Of a stretch of DNA of 64,000 bases, positions 39,599 through 50,100 are shown one piece after another (within the stretch, counting starts at the first letter, position 1; each line of letters begins with the position of its first letter). Origin of the DNA: Collinsella aerofaciens (GTDB lineage Bacteria; Actinomycetota; Coriobacteriia; Coriobacteriales; Coriobacteriaceae). A program made the position numbers and the translations under genes. The stretch lies in NCBI RefSeq assembly GCF_015670795.1, contig NZ_JADPCJ010000002.1, positions 106,396 to 170,395 of the forward strand. Direction: 5' to 3'. The notes under the pieces were generated by a model. The model made no database searches. It was not told the origin of the DNA and worked only from the letters and a program-made list of their open reading frames with translations.

Positions 39599-39842
39599 GA
39601 TTTTAACTGCGATTGCATTGGCGACGACTGTCGCGGCTGGTGCCTTTGCTGGCTATAAGATCGCGACAGACGATGAACTTCGAGGTCGTTTGCTTCGTAG
39701 TGCGCAAGATATTGTCGATACATCCAAGAAGAAAATGGATGTTATGACAGAAGATGTTGCCATGCGTACGGCTCAGGTAACGAAGAATCCCAAGATTAAT
39801 CAAGGTTGGGTTAGTAACCAATGGGAAAATGTAGGCTATTAG
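39588..39842 (+). CDS. small hypothetical membrane protein, coupled to parB
   Basis: An 84-residue protein with one N-terminal hydrophobic segment (ILTAIALATTVAAGAFAGYK) followed by a charged region with probable helix (LRSAQDIVDTSKKKMDVMTE). The general layout resembles YtxH-like small proteins, but identity is not certain. ATG 39588 follows AAGGAGGCCAAG and overlaps the parB stop, so it is translated with parB. A role near the membrane in the partition operon is possible but unproved. A terminator follows 30 bases after the stop. Confidence 0.75.
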   Translation: MRNRILTAIALATTVAAGAFAGYKIATDDELRGRLLRSAQDIVDTSKKKMDVMTEDVAMRTAQVTKNPKINQGWVSNQWENVGY

Positions 39843-39868
39843 GTACCTAACAATTACTTAGCATATTT

Positions 39869-39915
39869 TGAGGGGTCCTTGTCTGATTCACGAGGCAAGG
39901 ACCCCTTATTTTGGC
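39869..39915 (+). terminator. terminator after the parAB operon
   Basis: AGGGGTCCTTG pairs CAAGGACCCCT, followed by TATTTT. Confidence 0.85.
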
Positions 39916-39963
39916 CGTAAAAAATGGGACAGGTAGCAGCTGATTCAAAATTAAGGTCAATAA

Positions 39964-40005
39964 ATAAAACGGCCCCGGTTGCATCTCCTGTAACCGGGGC
40001 CGTTC
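39964..40005 (-). terminator. terminator after rlmN
   Basis: AACGGCCCCGGTT pairs AACCGGGGCCGTT, a perfect 13-bp stem, followed on the minus strand by TTATTTATTG. Confidence 0.88.
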
Positions 40006-40007
40006 GA

Positions 40008-40023
40008 TGTTTCACATGAAACG
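40008..40023. promoter_or_regulatory. degenerate parS-like site near the rlmN end
   Basis: TGTTTCACATGAAACG, 14 of 16 bases as in parS, in the untranslated end of rlmN about 2.1 kb from the perfect sites. Confidence 0.5.
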
Positions 40024-40041
40024 TTTTGGGGTGCGACTCCC

Positions 40042-41094
40042 CTATGCGTTCTTCTGAACTTTGAAGCGCTGCTTCAGCTGTCCGCAAGCGGCGTCAATAT
40101 CGTTACCACGGGAGTTACGAATCGTGGTCTCGATGCCACGGGACTCAAGACGACGCTGAAGATCCTCAACCTTATGAATCGGCGACGGCTTGAGCGGGCT
40201 GCCCTCGATGTCGTTAAGCTGAATCAGGTTGACGTGGCACAACGTTCCCTCGCAGAAGTCGCAGAGCGCCTGCATCTCGGGATTCGTATCGTTGACGCCT
40301 TCGATCATGGCATACTCATAGGTCGGGCGGCGGCCAGTCTTCTCGGTGTAGAGTTGAAGCGCCTCGTGAAGGCGAAGTAGCGTGTACTTCTTAACACCGG
40401 GCATTAGCTTATTGCGTGTCGACTGGATGGCGGAATGCAGGGAAACGGCAAGCGTGAACTGCTCGGGGATGTCGGCAAATTTGCGAATACCGGGAATAAC
40501 GCCGCTGGTAGAGACGGTGAGGTGACGAGCACCGATACCGATGCCATCGGGGTCGTTGAGGATTCGCAACGCCTTGAGAACCTCGTCGTAGTTGGCAAAC
40601 GGCTCGCCCTGGCCCATGAAGACAACGCTCGTGACGCGCTCGCCAAAGTCGTTGGATACATGAAGTACCTGGTCGACGATCTCTTGAGCGGTCAGAGAGC
40701 GCTTGAGGCCGTTGAGGCCGGTAGCGCAAAAGGCACAGCCCATGCCGCAGCCTGCCTGGGTGGAAACGCAGACGGAAAGCTTGTTGCGACGGGGCATACC
40801 GACAGTTTCGACGGAAATGCCGTCGTGGTACTCGAGCAGATACTTGCGCGAGCCATCTTTGGAAACCTGCTTGGTGAGTTCAGTCGGCGTATCAAAGGCA
40901 AAAGCCTCTTTAAGCTGCTCGCGGAAAGCCTTGGGAAGGTTGGTCATGTCGTCGAACGAACAAACGTTCTTCTCAAAGACCCATTCGATGAGCTGCTTCG
41001 CGCGGAAGGCGGGCTGGCCAAGCTCGGCCACGAGCTCGCGAATATCGTTTTGGCTCAAGTCGCGAATGTCCTGAGATTTAGTCCTGGGATTCAT
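40042..41094 (-). CDS. rlmN: 23S rRNA/tRNA adenine-C2 methyltransferase RlmN
   Basis: Radical-SAM enzyme that methylates C2 of A2503 in 23S rRNA and A37 in some tRNAs. Length is 350 residues. The [4Fe-4S] motif CGMGCAFCATG is intact, and the SAM-binding region has VFMGQGEPFANYDEVL. The catalytic Cys near the C-terminus lies in NDIDAACGQL. It reads against the direction of neighbouring genes and of the rightward fork. The start ATG at 41094 has GAAAGG upstream, and a terminator follows the stop. Confidence 0.96.
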   Translation of the reverse strand: MNPRTKSQDIRDLSQNDIRELVAELGQPAFRAKQLIEWVFEKNVCSFDDMTNLPKAFREQLKEAFAFDTPTELTKQVSKDGSRKYLLEYHDGISVETVGMPRRNKLSVCVSTQAGCGMGCAFCATGLNGLKRSLTAQEIVDQVLHVSNDFGERVTSVVFMGQGEPFANYDEVLKALRILNDPDGIGIGARHLTVSTSGVIPGIRKFADIPEQFTLAVSLHSAIQSTRNKLMPGVKKYTLLRLHEALQLYTEKTGRRPTYEYAMIEGVNDTNPEMQALCDFCEGTLCHVNLIQLNDIEGSPLKPSPIHKVEDLQRRLESRGIETTIRNSRGNDIDAACGQLKQRFKVQKNA

Positions 41095-41179
41095 GGAAGC
41101 CTTTCGATTTTGGGGAAACGTAGAGGGTATCGCTACAATATGGTATCAGCTGCAGAAATTATAGAGGAGGAGTCTGCCC

Positions 41180-42145
41180 ATGCCGGGTAAAAGCCTAGAG
41201 AACATGCACGTAGCGGTCTTGGCGGGCGGTCATTCCGCTGAGCGCGAGATCTCGCTTAATTCGGGAAAGAACGTTGTGGTGGCACTGAAGGAAGCCGGCT
41301 ACACCTCGGTGGAGCTGCTCGATACGGCCGCTGATGACTTTATGGTAACCATGGCAACCGGCGGCTTTGACGTGGCGTTTATCGCCATGCACGGTGCCGG
41401 CGGCGAGGATGGCGCCATGCAAGGCGCCATGGAGACCCTGGGTATCCCCTACACGGCTTCGGGCGTGCTTGCCAGCGCCTGCGGTGCCGACAAGGAGGTC
41501 TCTAAGCTCCTGTACGCCAAGGCGGGCATTCCCATTGCCCCCGGCCTTGCGCTCGAGGTGGGCGATGAAGTCGATATCGATCATATCGTCGAGGTTTGTG
41601 GCGAGCGCTGCTTTGTGAAGCCGGCCGTCAACGGTTCCAGCTATGGCATTTCCCTGGTCCATGAGCCCTCCGAGCTGCCCGCGGCAATCGCCAAGGCGTT
41701 TGAGTACGGCGACAAAGTACTGGTCGAGAAGTGCATCGAGGGTACCGAGATCACCGTCGGCGTATACGGCGAAGATGACGTGCGCGCTCTGCCGATTGTC
41801 GAGATTCGTAAGCCCGAGGACTGTGAGTTCTACGATCTGGACGTGAAGTATGTCGACCCTACGGACATCCATCGCATTCCGGCGCAGATTTCACCCGAGA
41901 ATTACGCTCGTGCCCAGGAGCTTGCCTGTGCTGCTCACAAGGCCCTCGGTTGCCTGGGTATCTCGCGCAGCGACTTTATCGTGAGTGAGGACGGCCCCGT
42001 TATCCTCGAGACCAATACCATTCCCGGCATGACCGATACGTCGCTGTATCCGGACGAGATCCGCCACACCGACGACATGACGTTCCCGCAGGTCTGTGAC
42101 AGCCTGATCCGTATGGGCCTTCGTCGAGCGGGCATTGCATGCTAA
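41180..42145 (+). CDS. ddl: D-alanine-D-alanine ligase
   Basis: ATP-grasp ligase that makes the D-Ala-D-Ala dipeptide of peptidoglycan. Length is 321 residues. The N-terminus has VAVLAGGHSAEREISLNSG. The ATP-grasp and active-site regions show FVKPAVNGSSYGISLV, VEKCIEGTEITVGV and, at the end, ILETNTIPGMTDTSLYP. Start ATG 41180 follows GAGGAGG. The stop overlaps the next gene by 7 bases, so they are co-expressed although functionally unrelated. Confidence 0.95.
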   Translation: MPGKSLENMHVAVLAGGHSAEREISLNSGKNVVVALKEAGYTSVELLDTAADDFMVTMATGGFDVAFIAMHGAGGEDGAMQGAMETLGIPYTASGVLASACGADKEVSKLLYAKAGIPIAPGLALEVGDEVDIDHIVEVCGERCFVKPAVNGSSYGISLVHEPSELPAAIAKAFEYGDKVLVEKCIEGTEITVGVYGEDDVRALPIVEIRKPEDCEFYDLDVKYVDPTDIHRIPAQISPENYARAQELACAAHKALGCLGISRSDFIVSEDGPVILETNTIPGMTDTSLYPDEIRHTDDMTFPQVCDSLIRMGLRRAGIAC

Positions 42146-45033
42146 TCGAGGACGCGGTTTCGTCAGGAACGCCGCAGTTTGTCATCGACTCCTATGCCAC
42201 GCTTGCCGAACGCGCCAAAACGCAGTCCTTTGGTCTTATCGAGGAAGATGTGATTGTCCTCGATACCGAGACCACAGGTCTTTCGGTGCAGGACAATGAA
42301 CTGATCGAGATCTCGGCGGCCCGTCTTTCGGGCCGCGAGATCGTCGACCGTTTCGATACCTTCGTGCATCCCAAGCAGCTGATTCCCGCCGAGATTACCG
42401 AGCTCACGAGCATTACAAATGCCGATGTGGCAGATGCCCCGTCGGCCGTTGAGGCCGTCGCCGCTCTCGCCGATTTTGTCGGTGGTTGCCCGGTGATCGC
42501 ACATAACGCCACGTTCGACCGCTCGTTTATCGAGTCGGTCAAAGGCGGCGTCAACGTGAGCGATATTTGGATCGATTCGCTGGCGCTGTCGCGAATCGCG
42601 CTTCCGCGCCTGGCCTCGCACAAGCTGTCTTTTATGGCCGATCTGTTTGGCTGTGACTCGGTATCACACCGTGCCAATGCCGACGTCGACGCCCTGTGTG
42701 GCGTATGGCGCGTGTTGCTCGTGGCGCTCACCGACTTGCCCCAGGGCCTCATGGCGCGCCTAGCCGACATGCATCCGGATGTGCCTTGGTCCTATCGTCC
42801 TATCTTCTCATTCTTGGCAGGGCAGAACCCTGGTTCTATCTTCTCTCTCAGCGCCGCTCGTGCTGACGTTCTCAAGGCCGATCGCGCCGACGATCGGGTG
42901 GACGCCGACGAACTGCCGGTCCTCAAGATGCCGAGTCGTGAGGAGATTGAGGCAGACTATGCGCCAGGTGGCCTGGTCAATCGCATGTACCCCACCTACG
43001 AGCCGCGTGATGAGCAGATTGCGATGGCGCTCGAGGTCCGCGATGCGCTGGTCACGGGCACTCATCGTGTAATTGAGGCGGGCACGGGCGTCGGCAAATC
43101 GATGGCCTATCTGGTGCCTTTTGCCGAGGCAGCACGCCGTAACAACATCACGGTTGGTATTGCGACCAAATCGAACAATCTCGCCGACCAGCTCATGTAC
43201 CATGAGCTGCCAAAACTTGCCGAGCAACTGGACGGTGGTCTGTCATTTTGCGCTCTCAAGGGGTATGACCACTATCCGTGCCTGCGCAAGCTTGAGCGCA
43301 TGAGCCGCGGCCAGGCCGAGATTACCACCAAGCGCGATCCGGCGGACACGCTCACGGCGGTCGCGGTCATTATGGCGTACGTCTGCCAATCAGCCGATGG
43401 CGACCTCGACTCACTTGGCATTCGGTGGCGCAGCGTCAACCGCCCCGACTTTACGACGGCCTCGCGCGAGTGTGCTCGTCGCCTCTGCCCGTTTTTCCCT
43501 GATAAATGTTTGGTCCACGGCGCTCGCCGTCGTGCGGCGCATGCCGATGTGGTGGTCACCAACCATTCCCTGCTGTTCCGCAACGTTGCGGCCGAGGGCA
43601 GGATTTTGCCTCCGATTCGTCATTGGGTAATCGACGAGGCCCATTCCATCGAGCGCGAGGCGCGCCGCCAGTGGGCGCGCGTGGTGTCGGCGGACGAGTC
43701 ACGCGTTCTGTTTGAGCGCCTGGGTGGCTCGAGCACCGGCGCGCTAAGCCAGGTTTCCCGTGATTTGGCAACCTCCGAGGGCTCTACGCTCTATCTGGGC
43801 CTTACTGCCAAGGCGACGTCGACGGTTGCGCGCGCGAGCATGGCAATCGCCGACGTGTTCGATGGCGTTCGCGAGCTCGGCCGCCGTGCCCGTGGGGGTT
43901 ATGACAATGCTAATCTATGGATTGGCCCCGAACTGCGCGAATCTGACGACTGGCATGATTTCTTACAGTCGGCCTACGCTGCCATCGACGCGTTGGAACA
44001 GGCTGACAAGAGCGTCGACGCGCTGGTGCAAGCCGTCGCCGCCGACAAGCCCGAGGTTGTTGTCGACCAGGGTGATATCTCGCGCCGCTTGCACGAGCTG
44101 GCCGAGAACCTCAAACTCATCATTGACGGCACCGATGAACACTACGTGTATTCGCTGCAGGTCAATCGCAGGTTGCGTGCCGGCGGAGAGTCAATGACCG
44201 CAGAGCGCATCGACATTGGCGAGGCCTTGGCAACCGAGTGGCTGCCCGAGGTTCACACGGCTATCTTTGCCTCGGCGACCATGACGGTGTCCAAAAGCTT
44301 TGAACACTTTAACCACGCGGTCGGCCTCGATCGCATCGGTGCTTCAACATCCTCATCGTTGCACTTGGACTCGAGCTACGACTTCGATTCGAACATGGCT
44401 GTAGTCGTTGCGGGTGATATCCCCGATCCGCGCGATCGTGAGAGCTATCTTACGGCGCTCGAGCGCGTGCTGGTCGACGCCCATCTTGCCATGGGCGGAT
44501 CGGTGCTCACACTGTTCACCAATCGGCGCGACATGGAAGACCTGTACGCCCGCGTTGAGCCCAAGATGGCCCGTGCGGGTCTGGAACTCAACTGCCAGCA
44601 GCGCAACTCATCTCCTCGTCGCCTGCGCGACCGGTTTATCAGCGAGCCGACTTCATCGCTTTTTGCGCTTAAGGCCTTCTGGGAGGGATTCGACGCCAGC
44701 GGCGAGACGCTGCGCTGCGTCATCATTCCCAAGCTGCCGTTCTCGAGCCCCACGGACCCGCTCTCGTGCGAGCGCAACCTGCGTGAAGACCGCGCTTGGG
44801 CGCGCTATTCGCTGCCCGAGGCGGTGCTCGAGGTCAAGCAGGCGGCCGGCCGCCTTATCCGCTCGTCGACCGATTGCGGCGTGCTGATTCTGGCCGACCC
44901 GCGCCTGGTGACGAAGGGCTACGGAAAGAAGTTCTTAACGTCGCTGCCCACGAGCTCCTACCAGCGCATCGAATCGGCACAGATTGGGCACTATCTGCAA
45001 CTGTGGCGTGCACGCCACGAGCGGCGGCGCTAA
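42139..45033 (+). CDS. dinG: DnaQ-like exonuclease fused to DinG/XPD-type helicase
   Basis: A 964-residue fusion. The N-terminal exonuclease domain (about 30-200) shows VIVLDTETTGLSVQDNELIE, then AHNATFDRSF and HRANADVDAL, the DEDDh-type motifs. The helicase begins near residue 290 with Walker A GTGVGKSMAY. Four cysteines of a probable FeS cluster occur in YPCLRKL, ECARRLCPFF and DKCLVHG. The DEAH box is WVIDEAHSIE, and late motifs include FWEGFDASGE and KQAAGRLIRS. DinG unwinds R-loops and damage intermediates. The fusion matches firmicute DinG. The stop overlaps the convergent WYL gene by 4 bases. Confidence 0.93.
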   Translation: MLIEDAVSSGTPQFVIDSYATLAERAKTQSFGLIEEDVIVLDTETTGLSVQDNELIEISAARLSGREIVDRFDTFVHPKQLIPAEITELTSITNADVADAPSAVEAVAALADFVGGCPVIAHNATFDRSFIESVKGGVNVSDIWIDSLALSRIALPRLASHKLSFMADLFGCDSVSHRANADVDALCGVWRVLLVALTDLPQGLMARLADMHPDVPWSYRPIFSFLAGQNPGSIFSLSAARADVLKADRADDRVDADELPVLKMPSREEIEADYAPGGLVNRMYPTYEPRDEQIAMALEVRDALVTGTHRVIEAGTGVGKSMAYLVPFAEAARRNNITVGIATKSNNLADQLMYHELPKLAEQLDGGLSFCALKGYDHYPCLRKLERMSRGQAEITTKRDPADTLTAVAVIMAYVCQSADGDLDSLGIRWRSVNRPDFTTASRECARRLCPFFPDKCLVHGARRRAAHADVVVTNHSLLFRNVAAEGRILPPIRHWVIDEAHSIEREARRQWARVVSADESRVLFERLGGSSTGALSQVSRDLATSEGSTLYLGLTAKATSTVARASMAIADVFDGVRELGRRARGGYDNANLWIGPELRESDDWHDFLQSAYAAIDALEQADKSVDALVQAVAADKPEVVVDQGDISRRLHELAENLKLIIDGTDEHYVYSLQVNRRLRAGGESMTAERIDIGEALATEWLPEVHTAIFASATMTVSKSFEHFNHAVGLDRIGASTSSSLHLDSSYDFDSNMAVVVAGDIPDPRDRESYLTALERVLVDAHLAMGGSVLTLFTNRRDMEDLYARVEPKMARAGLELNCQQRNSSPRRLRDRFISEPTSSLFALKAFWEGFDASGETLRCVIIPKLPFSSPTDPLSCERNLREDRAWARYSLPEAVLEVKQAAGRLIRSSTDCGVLILADPRLVTKGYGKKFLTSLPTSSYQRIESAQIGHYLQLWRARHERRR

Positions 45034-45947
45034 AGCGGACAGACGAGGGTTTTTGCCATATCGCACAGACGCTTTGACAGGGCGGGGTCATCCAAGATGC
45101 GGATGGCTCCGCCCGCTGCGATTACCTGGCTCAGTAGCCAACGCTCGGAGCCATAATGCACGGTTACCGTTGCCATGTCTGCCCCGCTGCGCTCGATTAG
45201 GGTGATGCCGGCCCAGTCCAGATGCTCCGCCATATCGAATGGCATCAAGAGCTTTGCGCTACGCTGCGTCCGAGCAAGGGAATCGTGGAGGGATGTGACG
45301 TCCGGTGCATGAGGCACGACGGAGTCTTCCGTCAAGGCGAGTCCCTCGATTTTATCCATGCGATAGGTGCGCTGCTCATCGACCGCGATGTCCCAGGCAA
45401 TCAGGTATGTTTGGTCGCCGTTTGCCGTAATGCGCAAGGGGTCGACCAGACGCTCACGTGGCCGTGCATCGTCCATCGAGCGATACGAGATGCGGCAGCG
45501 AACACCGTCCTGAATGGCGCAGCTCAGCTGCTGCCAGTGCGACCCGTGGTTGACGGTGTCAAAGACGCGCTGGTTATAGCCGAGCTCTTCGGGTAGAAGG
45601 GCATGTCGAATCCGAGCTGCCGTATGCGGCTCGATCCCCAACGATTCAAGTTCATGGTTGAGCACAGCGCCCTCGGCGGCACTCAAGCGTAGCGGTAGCA
45701 CACGCCCGGCGTCACCGGTGAGGACCACACGCTCGCCGCGGCATTCGCAGATGATGCGCGCGCCCGATTCTCGGTCCGCGAGCGTCGAGACGATCTCGAG
45801 AATCTCGTCGAGCGATACCCCCGTGATGTCAAAGCGACTGCAAATCTCGGTCCGTGTCATGCCGCTCTCGCCGGCGGCGTAGAGGGCCTCCATGATGTCG
45901 ATGACGCGCGAGAGTCTCTGCTCGCTGGTGAGTTTACGCACGGGCAT
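45030..45947 (-). CDS. WYL-domain transcriptional regulator, PafC-like
   Basis: A 305-residue regulator. An N-terminal winged-helix region (SEQRLSRVIDIMEALYAAGE, SRFDIT) is followed by a WYL domain at about 130-220 (RCRISYRSMDDARPRERLVD, TYLIAWDIAVDEQRTYRMDK). ATG 45947 lies inside the end of the upstream WYL gene, so the two are coupled. Tandem WYL proteins PafB and PafC in mycobacteria form a heterodimer that activates a LexA-independent DNA-damage regulon. Pairing and the convergent dinG are consistent with that, but I infer it. Confidence 0.82.
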   Translation of the reverse strand: MPVRKLTSEQRLSRVIDIMEALYAAGESGMTRTEICSRFDITGVSLDEILEIVSTLADRESGARIICECRGERVVLTGDAGRVLPLRLSAAEGAVLNHELESLGIEPHTAARIRHALLPEELGYNQRVFDTVNHGSHWQQLSCAIQDGVRCRISYRSMDDARPRERLVDPLRITANGDQTYLIAWDIAVDEQRTYRMDKIEGLALTEDSVVPHAPDVTSLHDSLARTQRSAKLLMPFDMAEHLDWAGITLIERSGADMATVTVHYGSERWLLSQVIAAGGAIRILDDPALSKRLCDMAKTLVCPL

Positions 45948-46956
45948 ACTCGTGCACCGTCCTTTCAATGAGGTGGTTCCACGCCTGTTTGAGCGATTTG
46001 GGGGCCACGGGCCTCATGCCGTCCATGGCGTGGGCCATGCAAAATGAGGCGCCGGCTTCAAGATCGCGCACGTCAACGGTCCAGGTCCATCCCACATCGG
46101 TGTGTACGAGCTCACCTCGCCCACGCGTGAGACCGTTGATCATATCGATCTGCGTCTGAGGGGCGAATGAGAACGTGGCTGCAACGGGCGGTCGGTCGGC
46201 AAAATCGAATTCAAAGAACAGGTAGTCGCTGAGGTTGAAGTCCGCGGGGATGACGTAGGCCTTCGAAGGACGCCAAGCGCGAACGATACGGTCGCAGCGG
46301 AATGTCCTGATGTCGTCGGTGACGTTGTCGAGGCCGCAGAAGTAAGCCACGCCCTCGCGCTCGAACATGCCGTAGACGCAGACGGTACGTTCTCTCTGCT
46401 CGCCGCGTCCGTTCTGATATAAAAATCGCAGCGCGCATCGCTCGGCAAAGGCGCTCCAAACCGCATCGACGGTGGGAGAGCGGCTGATCGGCGCCTCGTC
46501 TACCGTCGTCCTGCCGGTGAGATAGGCAATCTTGGAGCGAATATCGGCAAGCGGTGCGGCAAAAGTGGATGAGCCGGCCGCTAGTGTCTGGTCGATGGCG
46601 TTGAGCAGGATATCGGCGTCGTCTGCGGTAATGAGGCCGCCTGCCGCAAACGTGTGCTCGCGGTCGATTGTCCACGAGCTTTCCTCGGTCTCCTGCGCGC
46701 CGGTGGGGCGAACCTCCTTGATTAAGATGCCGCGTTCGAGCAGCTTGTCACGATCGCGTCGAAACTTGCGCTTATCCGAGTCGATATTGCCCGAGCCATA
46801 TCCCAGGTCAGAATCCAAGACGATCTGCTCGGTCGTCAGCGGTTCGGGGGAGCTATTGAGCACAAAGAAAAGATTGAGGATGCGCTGAGCCGTTTTATCG
46901 AAACTGGGCTCCGAATTTCCCTTTTTAATTGTCTCGGTCGTGTCGCTTGCCGTCAT
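45934..46956 (-). CDS. WYL-domain transcriptional regulator, PafB-like
   Basis: A 340-residue regulator. The N-terminal helix-turn-helix region reads KTAQRILNLFFVLNSSPEPL, with FRRDRDKLLERGI typical of the WYL regulator wing. The WYL domain (about 170-255) shows CALRFLYQNGRGEQRERTV and FCGLDNVTDDIRTFRCDRI. ATG 46956, with GAGGACTCT upstream, is preferred to an ATG 33 bases earlier. It overlaps its partner by 14 bases. WYL domains sense nucleic acid or small ligands; in PafBC the trigger is single-stranded DNA. The upstream gap to 47154 is shared with a divergent gene. Confidence 0.82.
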   Translation of the reverse strand: MTASDTTETIKKGNSEPSFDKTAQRILNLFFVLNSSPEPLTTEQIVLDSDLGYGSGNIDSDKRKFRRDRDKLLERGILIKEVRPTGAQETEESSWTIDREHTFAAGGLITADDADILLNAIDQTLAAGSSTFAAPLADIRSKIAYLTGRTTVDEAPISRSPTVDAVWSAFAERCALRFLYQNGRGEQRERTVCVYGMFEREGVAYFCGLDNVTDDIRTFRCDRIVRAWRPSKAYVIPADFNLSDYLFFEFDFADRPPVAATFSFAPQTQIDMINGLTRGRGELVHTDVGWTWTVDVRDLEAGASFCMAHAMDGMRPVAPKSLKQAWNHLIERTVHEYARA

Positions 46957-47079
46957 AGAGTCCTCGCATGAGAAGTGGTTTGCTGCCATGATTTTAGTCC
47001 GATATGGAGATTAGGCTATATCCTTGTCCGCTCGGGGCGTTAAGATGGCCCGAATTCGGTCGTTTGCGCTCGCTCGGGG

Positions 47080-47085
47080 TATACT
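47080..47085 (+). promoter_or_regulatory. possible -10 element for the M28-like gene
   Basis: TATACT about 70 bases before the ATG. No good -35 at standard distance, so support is modest. Confidence 0.35.
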
Positions 47086-47153
47086 TTCGACTATATACGG
47101 TTCTAATGTGCATGCATTGGGCCTATTTGTCGGATTATGGATGTGGAGCGCAC

Positions 47154-50100
47154 ATGGCGAACACCCAGAACTATATTAACCACCTGCTGCAGAACACCGG
47201 CATTACGCCGGCATGCAGCGAAGAAGAGCGCTTGGCTGCCGAAGATATCGCTCAGATCTTCCGCAACCACGGCTTTGACCCCGAGGTTCAGGAGTTCAAT
47301 GCCCCGGCGCCCAGTAGGTTGGCATTTGCCGTTACCGGTATTCTTGCGTTTGCCGGCGCCCTGCTGATGGGCATCGGCGGCGGTATCGGCTTGGTCGGCA
47401 CCTTGCTGGCCATTGTCGGCGCCGTTCTTTACGTGCTCGAGCGCACGGGCCACCCCGTGGTTTCGCGCCTGGGCAAGACGGGCGTGAGCCAAAATGTCAT
47501 CGCCTACCACAAGGCCTCGGGCCCGCTCGCGTCCCCGCGTAACCGCCCGGTGGTCGTTGTCGCACACTACGACTCTCCCCGTGCTGAGCTGCTCGCCCGC
47601 GAGCCTTATGCTTCGTATCGTGCGCTCATCGCCAAGCTGTTGCCCGTTGCCACGGTTGCCCCCGCTGCCGTTGCCATCCTGCGTATTCTGCCGCTCCCCG
47701 GCGCGCTCAAGGTTCTGCTGTGGATTGTCGCGATCCTCGCTTCCCTCGTTGCACTCGCCAACGCGGTAAACATCATCTCTAACCGCCACATTCTTCCCTA
47801 TACGTCTGGCGCGGTGTGCAACAAGTCTTCTGTCGCCGCTATGCTCGGCGTTATGGACAACGTTGCTCCCTTCCAGGGCGAAAACGAGTTTCCCGACGAT
47901 GTTCCGTTCGATACCTATTTTGGGGAGCAGAAGCGTCGTGCCGAGGAAATGGCGCGCGCAGCGGCGGAATATGCCGCGGCCCAGCAGCAAAACGACTACG
48001 GCAACACCATCGAGTATGAAGAGCCTACCTACGCCGAGGACGAATTCGGTCAGCCGATTGCTCCCGACGCTCAGACCGAGCCCGAACAGGGTGAGGCTTT
48101 CGACGAGCAAATCGAGGGCTTTGAGGGTGCGTCTGCCGACGAGACGCTGATCGGCGCTATCGTGCCCGAGGATCAGAATCAGGCTGCCCAAGCCGAAGAG
48201 TTCAATGACGAGGTTCCCGCTGCCGAGCCGGCGGAGGAGTCTGCCGAGCCCGAGCCCAAGCTCTATCGCAACGCCGCCGGCAACATCCGCTTTGGTTCGG
48301 ATGCCATCCGTGCGCTCGGAATGCTTCCCGAGTCCTGCACGCTCGATTACGAGGAGGGCGAGGAGCCAACGTTTGAGCCCGAGCCTGCCCCCGTCGTGGC
48401 TGCGCCTGCGCCCGTTGTCGCTGCGGATGATGAGTCTGCCGCGGTTACCGCTGCCGTTGCCGATCCCGAGGCGGTGTCCGCGTTCGATCCCGCGGCAGGA
48501 CTGGACATTTTGGCTCCCGCCGCACCGGCGCAAGACGTTGCGGACGAGTCTGACGACGATTACGTTGAACAACCGAGGCGCGTGTCTTACGAGAGCGATA
48601 CTGATTTCTCGGCCGAGATTCCCGCGGCAACGCCGCATGCCGACATTGCATCCGCGTTCTCGTCGATTGGCGCCAGCGCTTCCAACTTCTTTAAGGGTGC
48701 GTTTGCAAAGGGCAAGAAATTTGTCGACGATTTCGAGGAGAAGCGCGCTGCCGCACGCGAGGCTGCCGAGCAGGAGGCTATCGCTCAGCAGCAGGCAGCC
48801 GAGGCGGCACGTGAGCTCGCGGCGCAAGAGTTCGAGCAGAACGAGGCTATGCAGTCCGCGCCCGTCGAAGCCGCCGAAGCTACAACGTCCTTTGAGTCCC
48901 AGCAACCGGCGTCCGCGGATGTTGTTGAAGCGACGACGTCTTTCGAGGCTCAGCAGCACGTCGATAGCACCATGTCGTTTGATGCCGCGCAGTTCGATTC
49001 CACGATAACGTTTGAAAAACAGGGCACCGCGATTGCCGAGCCCCTTCCTGTTTCCGATGAGCAGGGCGACGCGGCAGACGATGACGAGCCTGTTGATGCT
49101 GCCGAAATCCAAGATGCCGCCGAGGACGAGCCCGTCGAGGCCAACTCTGACGAAGAGCAATACGCGGCAGCCGAGCAAGATGATTCGACCGAGGTCGAGC
49201 AGGAGGAAGTGCCTGCGGTTTCCGAGACTCCCGAGACGGATGAGTCGAGGCCTTATTCCACGCAGATTTTCACCATGCCGACCCCGAGTGGTTCCGGTGC
49301 CACGGTTGCCAATGTCGCTCCCACCCAGGACGAAACGGTCGATTCCCTTATGGCCCAGATTTCCTCCCAGGCATCGCCGCGCCCGCAGATGAATGTTCCC
49401 GATCCGGCGTCGGCACCGTCGCCTGCACCTTCCTCGTCTCCGCTGGCTTCGGTCCCCGATCCGTCGCTGCCGTCTATGAAGCAGGCAAACGTTGCGTCTC
49501 GCACGTCGCTGTTCGACCTTCCCGATCCCTCCGCACAGGTCAACGACCCCTTTGCTACCGCCCAAGGCCCCGAACCCACATCGGCACCCGTTGCGCCTCC
49601 TATGCCCGTTGCGTCGGGCGCACAGCCGATCGAGACCATTTCGGCTCCCGCCCCGGCGGCACCCAAGTCTCGTAAGCGCGGCCTGGGTGGTCTGTTCGGC
49701 CGTAAAAAGAAAAACGAGCAGGACAGCATGAGTGACTGGCTGGGCGTCGAAGACGATTACGATGCCAAGAAGTCCGGTCGCGGTATCGGTTCGTGGGATA
49801 ACTTCGAGGACGATAACGATGGCTGGAAGGGTGGCGCTACGTCTTCCGATGGCGCTTCTTCCGAAGATATGCTCTCGGCTGTCGCCTCTATGGGCGATGA
49901 TGAGCTGCTCGGTCACGATATCTGGTTTGTGGCAACGGGCGCCTCGGATTGTGATGGCGCTGGCATGAAGGCCTTCTTGGCTTCGCATCGCGATAAGCTC
50001 CGCGGCGTATTCTTTATCAATCTTGAATCCGTCGGCGCCGGTAGGCTTTCGGTGGTGACGGTCGAGGGCGAACAACAACTGCTCAAGGGCGATCGCCGCA

